A DNA stretch of 64,000 bases from Owenia fusiformis (taxonomy: Eukaryota > Annelida > Polychaeta > Sabellida > Oweniidae). The notes beneath the pieces were generated by a model that had not been told where the DNA came from, ran no database searches, and was given only the letters and a program-made list of their open reading frames with translations. Position numbers and translations under genes: made by a program. The stretch is from positions 9,692,218 to 9,756,217 of the forward strand of contig CAIIXF020000003.1 of assembly GCA_903813345.2 (NCBI GenBank). The letters are read 5' to 3'. Below are positions 10,926 to 22,345 of this stretch, piece after piece. How positions within the stretch are numbered: the first letter of the stretch is position 1; each line of letters begins with the position of its first letter.

Positions 10926-13900
10926 AGAGTACTTTGGTAAAAATGTTATAAATTGTAACCAAAATACCAGTCAACAAAGCCGTTAAAATGCTCTCTTTGA
11001 TAATTCAAATACCAGGTGACGGATTTAATTCAAATTTCATATGCTGATGCCTTTGAATTATAGGACCTCTAGTCCCTGAGCTAGATAGGGAGTTTGTTGT
11101 CCGAGAGTCCGCCACAACTTGAAACCATTTTCACTCTACTATACCTTGCACTTGGTGTTCATGAGCAACCCTTTTGGCTTATTAGTAATGATTATGTTAT
11201 TTGTTTTTATTTGTCTGTTCCTTTTTAAAGGTTTATCGGATGACATTAGATGTTAATAAGGTACTTTCAAAAATATAATAATCAATACAATTTGACAAAC
11301 AGAGTATCTTATGCATTTCTAGGGGTTAGGTATAGTAGAGTGATTTTATTGTATGGAATACGCACATATGGAAATTAGTTAGACAAAAAGATGGCAGTAG
11401 CAGCTTACCAGTCTCTCGGACCAGTCTATGTTCAGAAAAAAGTAAACACAGTCAATATGGTACAACGAAAATGGGACTTCTGCGCATGTTGAAATTTTTC
11501 GTCAAAACTCAACTTTTGTTCAAGTTGATACGATTGTCTTTCGAACTAGAGACTTACCTCGTTCGAAAGATCATAAAAGACTTTATCTATCACAACGAGA
11601 AACACTATATAATAAACATCAATACGACGAGATAATAGATTTATTATCCAAATTGAATAATAACTGATAAGATCAGGTACTGTTGAATAATATTCTGCCC
11701 GGGATTTGTTATTAATCATATAGAAATGTCTTATCCGAACAGCTTACATGTACGTATTATCCGTTGCGGCCATTAACAATTTTACATATCTAATTAGCTA
11801 AGTAAATAAACATGCGTCGACACAGTCGCAGTTGACTATGAAAAGTTCAATCATCAATCTTATTTTTATTTTCTTGATTTAAAGATTTATTATGTTTAAA
11901 AAAGAAAATGTTTGATTTTTAAGTTCAACCTTTAATTCTTATTATCAAGAACGCGCATGCAAATTCGCCAACCATGTACATTGTTTGCAGTCTGCGCAAT
12001 TTAATGTAAATCATTGTACATTTTTCGATATACTGTAATACTATTCATTATTTGTAAAATTGAACCGAATATAATCTAAAATTAATCAGCTTTAAAAACA
12101 ATGATTATATGTCATAAAAGTTGCCTTAAAACAATACAATTCGTGCGTTTGTAAATGCTCTAAAGCCCCGCTAGTATATGAACGAATCCTAAATAGAAAT
12201 GAGTGAAATTCGTTCCCATTAGTGTGTACACGTTCTACACCGAGACTTCTCCTTTAAATCAAATCAGTCCACTAGTATGAGTTAAGAATGGACAGAGGGA
12301 CGGATGGCTTCATTCAATGGGATAATTAAGATATTTCAAAACCAGTGTCATTCTTCTATGCATACATCACTCCAATCATAACATAAAACAAGGTGTTTAT
12401 TTTAAAACTATTCTTTACGAATTGATGATAAGTGTATAATGTTCAATCATACAAATCGCAGTCAGTGATTGTTCTCCACACTCACCCCTCCCCCTTCCTG
12501 ACATGAACTATTTTGTAAAACCATTGACAGTGTGGAAAGGATTCGTACACTCGAGTGTCAAGGGGGGGGGGGCAGTTACAGAAATATACAAGGCGATGGT
12601 TCAAATTGGACAATTTTCAAAACTGCTCAACATGGTGAAAACTTCACGTTTTTAAAGAATGCTTGCCCGGCGAGTGGTTTGCTCTGTATTGCGAGAGAAC
12701 AAAAACTTTGAGTTAGGATTTTTCCTAATACTATCATTAATCTAAACAACTTTTTAAACCGTCTCTGACTACATATCATGCCAATTAATACCATTATTGT
12801 GTTGACAGGATTAAATATGATATCTATGGAATTATAATTTAATGAACTCAATAGTCTAAATGATAATAAGTTCATAATTTAGTCTTGGCTGATTAGTCTT
12901 GCATCATCAGAGTTGGATTGCAAATACCTCCCTAAATCAAATATTTGAAATTTACAAATTTACTAGTGTACGGGGTGGGGAAACAAGTCTCCATCCAACC
13001 ACTAAAGTTTAAAAGGAAGACTATAGTCTCCCGTGAATTCATTATAATTATCTTAGACAATAGTGAAGCGGTACAATCATTGGAGTGTTAATTACTCGGA
13101 ATGCACGTTTGATTTAAAATAACTCCTTTGGATAAAATATTTAAATTCTACTAGAATGCGGGGAGTGGAAACAAGTCTCCATGCAAGCACTAAATATCAA
13201 AAGAAATATTTCAGTACCCCTTAACTTCACTCCCGGACTTCACTATTCACCACCACCCCTCCCCTTCCCCAAGTATCCCTTATGACCCCAGAATGTTTGT
13301 TTCTGTGCCCCCCCCCCTGTCCATGGCCAGTAAGTAATCTATGTGTATATTGGCTCCCTCCCAAAGGTGGGAAAACCAGATGCAGGCATAGACATTGACA
13401 AGGTGAGGGGATTTAAATATAGAAATAGTATTGTTTTTGGCTCCGACTTATATATTTTGGCACTGTTTAACGAAGCCGGTTTAAGGAATGAGAGGCAGAA
13501 ATAATTCCTAGAAATAAGACGGCCTCATCGTGATAGCCGCGACCCCTTTGTCTTTATCCTTCCACAATCGGCAGATAAGAGTGGCTCTGGCATACCAGAA
13601 TGAGATGGCCTGTCTTTACTGTAATCAAGATATGGTACCTAACCGCAGTTATTTTGGTTTTATAACGGGGATATTGCTCGAGCTTGAATAACAAATAAAA
13701 GGCATGTTCTTATTTCTGTATTTGACCTTTGATTGTGTATTTAGTTGAGCTGCACGCCAAACGTTAAGATTGTTAAAACGCTTAAAATAAAACTTTATTC
13801 CTCTCAATTTACATCAAAATGAAACAGATTAGATTCGAATCTCAGTCACACCAGCACCACTGGTCAAAGGAAGTACAAATATCTATATTAATCAAATGTC

Positions 13901-15382
13901 TGAGAATTTGATAACTGTCTGGGATCCAATGTTAATTTTATTGAAGCAAACTAAGAAAAGTATAAAGATGAATTTTAAACGTTTAGAGGGAAAAGTCAAA
14001 TATGCATTGTAACCCTAAAAATAATTCATTAAAGTGTCGTACACATTTTATAACATTTATATAAATAAAACAAATAAAGCACAACCCTAATGCCCTATAA
14101 TGAATTCATATCGGCGCTAAACGGCCCTTGCAATAAAAACGCATCGAAGCAGGGAATGCTTGGAAAATTCTTCCGAGACTGACTTTTGTTATTTCAAAAT
14201 TGAAATATGCCTAATTCCTATGAACACGCGATCTTTTTCCCTGGGTTTTACTCTATTTTAGATTTACTAGAAAAATGTTTATGTGATGATTGCGTTTGCT
14301 TCTCACGAGTTCATTGAAACGTTCAGTCGTAAAACTTTAGAGATCAAAAGACTAATTAGGCACCTGATTGCGAAAGTTTGATTGCATTTCGATCGCCGGG
14401 ATTTTACAAACGTATTGTTTAAGTAGCGATCGTGTTCTTGGGATCTTGATAACTTCCTATTTTAAGTTTTGGGTTGAAAGCAATGAGTATGTCGGACTTT
14501 CTCAAGTCCACATAATGAAACAATATCCCTTTATATTAGTCCAATCGGAATTTGCATAAGCATACCAGTTTTATATTGCAAAAAGAACTGTAATTAATAG
14601 CCTACATAAAAGCATCATGATAAATAAAACATTAAAGCATATATAAAGCCTATTGATATCGCACCCCCCCCCCTCCTGGCTACGCCTATGGATATTTTGG
14701 CAACTTTCACGTTTACCCCGCCCCCTAATAATTCTTGCGCCCCCTCTAAATATCAGACCCGTCAGGCGTTGAGGCATGGATCAGGATACCCTGACTCCCA
14801 AGCTGTGCGACTTCTGGCAACCGCTACACCTATATTCCCGGGGAAAACGCTTTTAGAAAAATTGTCAAATATGGTCGTGTGTGGGCAAACACGGAGGAGG
14901 AGGAGAGGGGTGCGTGCATTGTGTGCGACCCTTCATCAGTTGTGTACCTTATTTTTTGTATGAATTTCTTCCGAATAGTTATGCTAGAGGGGTTCTGATA
15001 TTTATTTCTGTTTTCAAATGAAATAATTTCACCCTTGCCCGACTGACTTGTAGATAATGCATAAATCAAATAGCATGGAGATCAGATAATCAGGTTGATT
15101 CGTATTTTCGCAATCAGATGAATTAACTTATTGTTTTCTCTGATTAAAAAGCGGTTTGGAGCTACTTTTACAGGATTTGTAAATTCGCAATCAGACTGGC
15201 TTATTTTAATATTTAGTCAGTGAAAGAGGAGGGGACTATAATGTAGAAAATTGTTTTGATTTCGACACTAACTGAATAATTTATCACAATTGTTAAATAA
15301 GCAAACAGAAACAGGTTTAAAAATGAGAATAGAGGTAAAAAAGTCTATACATAAAATGTAATTAAAACCCGGGAATTAAAAG
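10926..15382. other. Long intergenic stretch with repeat fragments and poly-C/G runs
   Basis: No gene is recognised. About 10960-11070 contains pieces (AAATACCAGGTGACGGATTT, CATATGCTGATGCCT) related to the dispersed repeat at 50050-50570. Homopolymeric C or G runs occur at about 12563, 13311 and 14665. A CTGGCTACGCCTATG end near 14680 is shared with the element at 17771-18013. ORFs near 14571-14963 are read through this low-complexity DNA. Confidence 0.4.
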
Positions 15383-15575
15383 CAATTTTAGACTGTTAGA
15401 TGATCTCTTCTCTAATCAAGGTGATCTTGGTACACTTCCGCCGTTAGAAAAACAAAGACTAAGACAAAGACTACATGTATATAGCAATTAATCCTTTTGT
15501 AATCATTAAATGTTAGATTCTTATTATTTTGTTGGACAATGTTCAGACTTCTGACCAAGATTAAATCATTTATGT
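15383..15575. repeat. ~190-bp direct repeat, copy 1
   Basis: It begins GCAATTTTAGACTGTTAGAT and includes CTTGGTACACTTCCGC and AATGTTAGATTCTTATTATT. A diverged copy lies at about 15888-16060 in the same orientation. Confidence 0.85.
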
Positions 15576-15887
15576 TTGTATTTAAAAAATAGTAATTCAA
15601 TCAGACAGACGTTCTAATGAGTTAGAAAAATACACTTGTCCATTTCCTCTCAAGAAGTTTTCAAAGGTAATCAAGTCGATTTGTTTGAGTGTTTAGCATT
15701 GTTTTTCATAACTTGAGGCTTCCATGAACAGAATGACTTTGAAATGAGTTTTTATAATTTTAGCTTTTATACGGACATGCTTATTGTATATTTCTATATG
15801 AACGTTGTGGTTATGTGATGTAACATCGCCCCCCCCCCAAATTACAGGTATTCAAATTTTGGTCGGAATGCATTAACTTGCAATTAA

Positions 15888-16060
15888 AAGCAATTTTAGA
15901 CTGTTAGATGATCTCTTATGTAATCTAGGTGATGTTGGTACACTTCCGCATTTAAGAAAACAAAGACTAAAACAAAGAGAACTAAGCAATTAATCCCTTT
16001 GTTATCATTTAATGTTAGATTCTTATTTTTTTATTGGACAATATTAAGACTTCTGTCTCC
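15888..16060. repeat. ~190-bp direct repeat, copy 2
   Basis: The blocks are the same as in copy 1, in the same order, with substitutions and short indels (for example GTTGGTACACTTCCGC). It is separated from copy 1 by about 310 bp of unrelated sequence. Confidence 0.85.
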
Positions 16061-16336
16061 GATTGTTATGCAGGTATGTGTATAAAATCATGTGAACAAC
16101 ATTATCGTGGAAACTCCCATATTCATTCTCATAATGTCTTACAGCTATTTCGCAAATGACATAATCCTAAACAACACATGGACATAATATTGCAGAACTG
16201 AGCGAAAAGAAAGGTGGAACAAATCAGATTAAAATATTTTATTTTTGAAATGCACAAAGGGCAACAGTTGAAGAACAAAAGTTAAAGGCGTTGTGAAATA
16301 GATCGTGCTTTTATATGATCCCCTTCTATAGTGCCC

Positions 16337-16420
16337 TACCCTTTGCATTTGTTCGACTTCACTTCTTAAATGAGAGTTTCGTCTTCTCGTAGTTTATAAT
16401 TAGACTCTGCACGCAGCGTA
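16337..16420. mobile_element. ~82-bp element, family B copy 1
   Basis: It runs from TACCCTTTGCATTTGTTCGA through GACTTCACTTCTTAAATGAG to ACTCTGCACGCAGCGTA. Three relatives lie at 17455, 32762 (inverted) and 34673. Imperfect TACCCT/AGGGTA ends suggest a very small TA-targeted element. Confidence 0.75.
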
Positions 16421-16469
16421 ATAGTGCCCCTATTATCCATGTTCATGTTCTCATTCGATTTTTCATCAG

Positions 16470-16616
16470 TTATGACTTGGTAACATTTGCTCCGATTTTC
16501 ATTACGGCGCCCGGCCGATTGAGTATTTTGTTCAGAATTGAATACAATTTTGAACAAAATACTCATCGGCAGGGCGCCGGTGCTGAAAATCTGAGCAAAT
16601 GTGACCACGGCATTAT
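16470..16616. mobile_element. ~145-bp palindromic element, family A copy 1
   Basis: The palindrome has CATTTGCTCCGATTTTC near one end and GAGCAAATGTGACC near the other, with GGCGCC-rich arms and a TTTTGTTC...GAACAAAA centre. Short ORFs on both strands are read through the hairpin. Relatives lie at 19890, 30800 and 31011. Confidence 0.8.
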
Positions 16617-17454
16617 AAAAGCATACTCTTTAATACACGAACAGATTCAAAATGAGACTTTATCTATCAGAGAAATAAAAATGGAAAATTTGTATTATGA
16701 AAATATTAACTGATGCATTGTTTAGTATTAAATATTAAGTTTTACAGTCGGAAACCTCAAGGGGCGGGAAATTTGATTAAACAAAACGCCGGATTAATAT
16801 GTGGACAACTTGCAAATGAAATGTAAGTAACATGACAGAACGAGTATGTACGCCCAATAAATACTTTTATAGTTTTAATGTGCATTCAAAGGACCCCGTT
16901 TGTAAAATTGATAGAAATGAATGGTTTTATTATCGGAAAAAAACTGAGAAATATCTACCCGATTCGACAGAATAGTCATCATCATATCAGTGCGAAAAAT
17001 TAGCTATATTTATTTTCTATGCGATATACACCTGATATTGATAGCCTTCCACGATCATGGTCCGTTGACATCACCAACCTTGTGATTTGCCATAAGTGAT
17101 TAACCAACATTTTTTGATTAAAAGTCGGGGTTGACGTTTCTTGACTTTTCACACTAACAACAAAACAAAACATAATTTGAAAATAAAAGGCATAAAATGG
17201 CCATTAAAAGTACATTTTTGAACAAAAGTATCAACTTATATTACACTGCACGCAAATACAAAGTGAAAAGAACGTCTTCCCGGAGATTGAAATACGAATC
17301 GGTAAGTCAACAAATCTATCTGTTAAATAAACAAGCTTAGCCTATGTCTGCGATTGTTTGTCTGAGTGGCCAGATGTTATCCGTTTCGGATAATAAATTT
17401 CTGAGAATACTACTGATATCTAGAATACATCTTCCGTGATATTTTTCATAAAAC

Positions 17455-17536
17455 TACCCTTTGCATTCGTTTGACTTCACTTCTTAAAAGAGAGCTTCGG
17501 CTTAGTGTAGTTTAATTAGACTTTTCACGCAGGGTA
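17455..17536. mobile_element. ~82-bp element, family B copy 2
   Basis: It runs TACCCTTTGCATTCGTTTGA ... CTTAAAAGAGAGCTTCGG ... CACGCAGGGTA, in the same orientation as copy 1. Confidence 0.8.
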
Positions 17537-17770
17537 TCATATAACAGGCATCTTAGCTGCAATTTTGAATAATAGCGTAATTCATAGCACAATATAAATT
17601 AACCCGCCTCTGTTTAATTCAAATATGCATTACCCTTAAGATTTATATACTTAGACACCTTTTCATTCTTGATTCGAATTTTTATCTTGTCTTCATCTAA
17701 ATTTGTGGACTAATAACAGTTTTTAGTATACAAATTGAACATACAAAATGTAGCGTATTATTACACGTTA

Positions 17771-18013
17771 CAGTGGCGTAGCCAGCTTTCAGTCGGGGGA
17801 GGGGGGGTGCGATCGTGGCATAAAAAATGTTTTTGAAGATTTGTTTTGAATTTTACAATAATTGGTGCAACTTGGTTCAAAATCGAGCTAGAAGCTTCAA
17901 ATAAAAAGCATTTTAAGACTTTTTACTTCTATCTAATGGTTCTATTTTCATTGGTTATGGAGGGGGGGGGGGGGTGCGATCGCACACATCACATCCCCCT
18001 GGCTACGCCTATG
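17771..18013. mobile_element. 243-bp MITE with CAGTGGCGTAGCCAG ends
   Basis: The left end CAGTGGCGTAGCCAGC pairs with the right end CTGGCTACGCCTATG. Both are followed inward by G-rich (or C-rich) runs and GGTGCGATCG. The same end sequence occurs near 14680 and at the outer ends of the composite at 39648-41854. Confidence 0.75.
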
Positions 18014-18436
18014 CGCTATATTAATATAACAAGGTTATCATATCATGCCAATAGTTAGATGGTTAACTTATATTAACACAAAATAATAATACACGATAAT
18101 TAAAAAAATAAACCTCGGTATTCGGGCCTAAAATCCAAGGATACGTGTACCATTACTTAAGTGTAAGCTGCAATACCATATCGAATACCTGTACCATTAC
18201 TCAATAATAACCACTAGTAAGACCATAATAACAAGCTTAATAACTAGCTTATCGCAAGGTATTCCATACGATTTTGTCTTGTGTATACTGAAAATCTTAG
18301 ATCCAAACATAGTAGAATACGCCGTCAGTCCGCATTTGATTTTTTGAAGTGAGTTTCGTAGATCGTCAGATTTCTCCGACTGATATCGGGTTATCTCAAA
18401 TTGGTTCGTTTATAAATACGAATTTCTTTACCGTTG

Positions 18437-18452
18437 TAAGGCGCATGCGCAA
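18437..18452. promoter_or_regulatory. Possible NRF1-type site
   Basis: AGGCGCATGCGCAAAA contains the palindromic core GCGCATGCGC typical of NRF1 binding. An inverted CCAAT (ATTGG) lies about 20 bp downstream. It may mark a promoter, but no downstream coding exon is clear, so this is a weak call. Confidence 0.25.
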
Positions 18453-18885
18453 AATTGATTTATAAACGTTATTGGTTAATGGTTTTTCTCATGAGCATGC
18501 GTGAAGTCTGATGAACACTTATGACGAAGACCGGAGCAAACATTACTAGCTCTCGAACGAAATTCCAAGATTCAGATCATTTCGCCGTGTTTGCTAAGCG
18601 TGTATACGTGAATGACAAGCTGTTTCGAGTAGATCGGGTACCTGTTTTAGACACAGCATTGATTTAGCTTGACATTGATGTGCACAATGGCACTTTTGAG
18701 CATGTTAATACAAGTTTTTACACTCTTAGCACGAGGCGGGTTTTCGAAAAATCTGTTATCTGATTCACTCGATTATCGTATGGATATGTATTTCTGCTGA
18801 CATTTCAACACCACATCACATAGAATTACGATGCAGAATGATAATAAAACACAAAACAACTACTAAATTCCACTTGTTATTTCAC

Positions 18886-18951
18886 AGGAGGTAAAAATGC
18901 AAACTGCCTAGATTCTTTGTAAAGGTCGTCAGACATCGGATTGGCCGCCAT
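18886..18951 (-). CDS. Possible first coding exon, minus strand
   Basis: On the minus strand ATATGGCGGCCAATCCGATG opens a frame reading MAANPMSDDLYKESRQFAFL and then PPVK before a stop. The ATGGCGGCC context (a YY1-like start context common in housekeeping genes) and the residue composition look genuine. A possible donor (CCTCCT|GTGAAA) precedes the stop, so this may be exon 1 of a gene running left. No convincing partner exon was found between about 13 and 18.9 kb. It could be a chance short ORF or a decayed gene. Confidence 0.25.
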
Positions 18952-18959
18952 ATTTGAAA

Positions 18960-19649
18960 TGAAAATATCACTAAATAGAGGTCTGCGCATGTCTCAACAT
19001 TTCGACTGAACAGCCATTGTTCTGAAACTCGGGATTAGTAGGTTTAAGGTGCCATGTCTAAAAATGTCTAAAAATGCAAAAAAAATTGTCACTTCCTGTT
19101 TTGTCATTTCCTGTTAACTTCCATAGCACCTTAATCGGGATGGGGGGGGGGTCCTGCAGACATTAAGGTTAATTAACAGCACTGTCTGGTAAATACTTAA
19201 TATTCAGACTGGCTTTTCTGAGGACTGAAAAATATTTTTAAATGTCGTATTATACTCCGAAAAATTGATAAAGTTAAAATCTAATTGCTGAATATGAGCA
19301 TCAAAACATTGAGGGTTGTACCAAATTGGAAGCAATACGTTTTCTCAATCAGTATGAAATTCGAGAAAATCGACCGCTTTGTAAAAAAGGTTATTTTGGC
19401 TGTTCCTTTAATCTGCCCTCCCCCTATTTCTACCCCGTCTACCTCTTTAACATTAGCAAACCAAGTTAGTAAGAAAAGCTAGTGAAACTGAAACGGCAGT
19501 GTCAACATTCTACAACATAATTACAATTTAACAAGAGCTTAGAAGAGAGGGAAAGATGAACCTTCTTAAAATGTAAATAGTAACTCCAGAGCGAAGTAAT
19601 GTTGAGATCTTGACATAGAGATAAGTGTACACCCCCAAAATGCAATCTG
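18960..19649. other. Intergenic, no gene recognised
   Basis: AT-rich sequence with one poly-G run near 19142. Nothing else could be supported. Confidence 0.3.
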
Positions 19650-19805
19650 ATTTTCGACGCCGTTTTGGTGCCAAATTTCGGTGCCGTATCGGTACCAAAT
19701 GGACTGACTAGTCCGGTGCCAAATTTTGGTGTCGAAAGGTTTCTGTGCCGGAACGGTGCCGGAACAGCGTCAATTTTTTTGATGCCGAAACGGCGCCGAA
19801 TTATA
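19650..19805. repeat. Cluster of GGTGCCGAAAC-like short repeats
   Basis: Within about 150 bp the motif TCGGTGCC or CGGTGCCAAA occurs repeatedly in imperfect, often palindromic form (GACGCCGTTTTGGTGCC ... GCCGAAACGGCGCC). No flanking ends were identified. Confidence 0.55.
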
Positions 19806-19889
19806 TTGGCTGTGTAGCTATGATTTCTGGGTATGTGTTCCTCCTCTTAACTGCAGTTATCTTCCCCCGAATGCGGACAAATACCAGTG

Positions 19890-20003
19890 TTATGCCTGGG
19901 TCACATTTGCTCCGATTGAATGTTTTGTTCAATATTGTATGATCAAAATACTCAAACGGCCGGGCGCCGAAGCGAAAATCGGAGCAAATGTGACCAGGAT
20001 TTA
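19890..20003. mobile_element. Family A palindromic element, copy 2 (shortened)
   Basis: It runs from ATGCCTGGGTCACATTTGCT to GAGCAAATGTGACCAGG. The left arm lacks the GGCGCC-rich block retained in the right arm (CGGCCGGGCGCCGAAG), so it is internally deleted relative to the other copies. Confidence 0.75.
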
Positions 20004-21396
20004 TCAGAGTCATTCTTTACCTAACGCTTTTGAGAGACTCTGATATATCATGAGGCAGAACATGTTCCCAGCCAGTGCATTCTCCAAGTAAATCAGTGTA
20101 TATGGAGGAATAAATTAGTGCTTAAGAATGCACCGTCCTGTTTTCCCATTTGTAAACTTTAATTCAATGAATTCATTATGTGGAAAACTTTTATTTATCT
20201 TGATGGTTCTTGTTTTTATATTGAAAATTAGTAACTATGTCTGAACCATTCCAAAAGTATAGTAAAGGCTGTGGATCCCACAATGTGACCAGAGGCCTCA
20301 TTATCATCTGGTCGCAACGCAAAATCGCATGCGAATCGCATCGCAAGACATCGCAACGCAACTATTTCCCAAAAATGTTATTATCATTCCATCGCATCGC
20401 AAGTCTGACGCAAAGTTATCGATTTTCTGATCGCAACTAAACAAAATGTTGCGACGACGTTTACCCTGTCGCAAATCAAATCGCAAATCTAGTTCATCTT
20501 TGAGCGTTATTTTATCTATGTTAATGGATATTTTGTGGTGTTTTATATCGGTCATTTCACTACCTGTTAAGTATTTATCAATAGTATCGAAGAAATTGTT
20601 CAATTTTATTTATTTAATATGATTAAAATATACATTTAATTGAGCCTGTAAATCCTTAAAAATCACGTTTGTTTCTAAATATTGCGAACGCATCACATAC
20701 TGTACGTCTTGGATTGGTGCCCGCAATATTTCGTGGTCTTTGGAGCATAGGATTTTCGCAAATTAAATATTTATCTAGCTAATAAAGCTTGTTTGGTGAA
20801 TTAATCTTGCCACTACCTCACCTACATCGAATAGAAACGTTGTTAATTCTACATAATAGAATAAATGCATATCACTGCAAATTACCACTAAAAGCACGAT
20901 TTTCTTTTTTACATAGACATGTACTCTATCTGTTGTTCATGCATCACCAATCGCATTGAAGTTGACTCGTCGGAAAGAGTTAGATTTTCAATTTGAAATG
21001 AGAGTTCGTCTCAAAATTGTAGATTTTCATATTTTCATCCCGACCCTGATTCAAACATGATTTGCTTTGATCACAATGCAAAAGACGTGTTTCATATTTT
21101 GTTCCAAAGGAAAATAAATGCAATACACTGGAGACATATTTAAACATATATCGATATGGAATCCACAACTTGCAATTTTCTTGCATGTGTATAAAATGTA
21201 AAATATACACCACCAAATAGAAAACTCATTAGCTGTTATCGTTTCATTGTCTGTTGAAAAATTATGTTGACGGATTTTAGATAGAAGCATTGTAGAACAC
21301 ATACAACAACGACCAAAAGTTCATTTTATTTCAGTTAGTTTCAGTAACATGACAACTTCCCGTTTTAACAGTTCTTTATTTTCAGTGATGTGTGAC

Positions 21397-21591
21397 TTAC
21401 ATAACGTTTTTTCTAATCCTCATTTCCACACCAAGTGAACTTATTTTTTCAGCTACCCTTGCCAAGCAACTATCCTGTGACTGTATTGTTATTTGACAGC
21501 TAAGTGATGCCAAAAGAATATTTGCATCCTTCTCAATGAGAGATACTAATAATTCTTGTGCATCATTTGTCCAATTCCTTGCCCTCGACAT
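21397..21591 (-). CDS. Myb/SANT-like DNA-binding domain fragment of the DNA transposon
   Basis: The 64-residue frame opens MSRARNWTNDAQELLVSLIE and continues with LARVAEKISSLGVEMRIRK. The pattern W-T-x(n)-LL-x-LI-E with a later A-x-KI-x-LG-V is typical of Myb/SANT-like (trihelix/MADF-type) domains carried by Harbinger-type DNA transposons. A GTGTGG after SSLG could be a splice donor. Such proteins usually accompany a DDE transposase, which is missing here. The assignment rests on pattern only. Confidence 0.4.
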   Translation of the reverse strand: MSRARNWTNDAQELLVSLIEKDANILLASLSCQITIQSQDSCLARVAEKISSLGVEMRIRKNVM

Positions 21592-21865
21592 GTTTCTTCG
21601 ACTACCGTCTGTTCAATGTAAATCGATTTTACACGTCGCACGAAACTGGGGACAATTGATGATTTGCGATCACCGAATGGATTCTATCTTGTAGTGACGT
21701 CACAATTAGGTCACCCAGCTTAGATGTTTGATTTTGAGAGATTATCTTCTATATTTCGTGCTTTCTTGATTTATTTTTCACGAAAGTGTTCCATTTGACT
21801 AGATCAACATTCATGCTAAGCACATACCAAGTCTAAGATCTTACTGACATGATTTAGATAGCGGT

Positions 21866-21904
21866 TAAGCGCCCCCCGATTTTGACAAAAACGGGGGGCG
21901 CTTA
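21866..21904. repeat. Perfect GC-rich hairpin
   Basis: TAAGCGCCCCCCG and CGGGGGGCGCTTA form a perfect 13-bp inverted repeat around a 13-nt AT-rich loop. It stands out in AT-rich DNA inside the left arm of the split transposon. Confidence 0.9.
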
Positions 21905-22345
21905 TAGGCATCGATGTTTGGTTTGAATTTCAACCAAACTTCGCACATATATAGATAAACTCATGATCTAGTCAAATCGGCATACATGGTTAATATCCGA
22001 CCCATGGTTTTCATAAAAGAAACGACAATATTTTTAGCTCAAAACTGCCACGTGTCCGCCATTTCGTGATTCCATCATGTCTAATATCATTTCTATAGAT
22101 TTAGATTTTAGATTTATGAACTTTATTACACATTCATACCCATAAAAGGTTAAGTGTACACAAAGTAAACACTAATTTTACAATATATCAATACAACAGA
22201 AAACAGTATATATAACAACACACAAAATTAACACTTCATAATAAATAAATAAGTAAATAAATGAACAAATAAATATGCATCATGGATAAGCACATGAATG
22301 GTGATTGTGATACGCGTCCATTGTTTAGTCATATATCACACCCTT

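Noticed and set aside
13825-13850. Second B-box-like GATTCGAATCTC
   Set aside because: No matching A box, acceptor stem or terminator T-run nearby.
14571-14963. ORFs with poly-Gly/Pro-like composition
   Set aside because: Read through C/G-rich ends of a small repeat; no conserved features.
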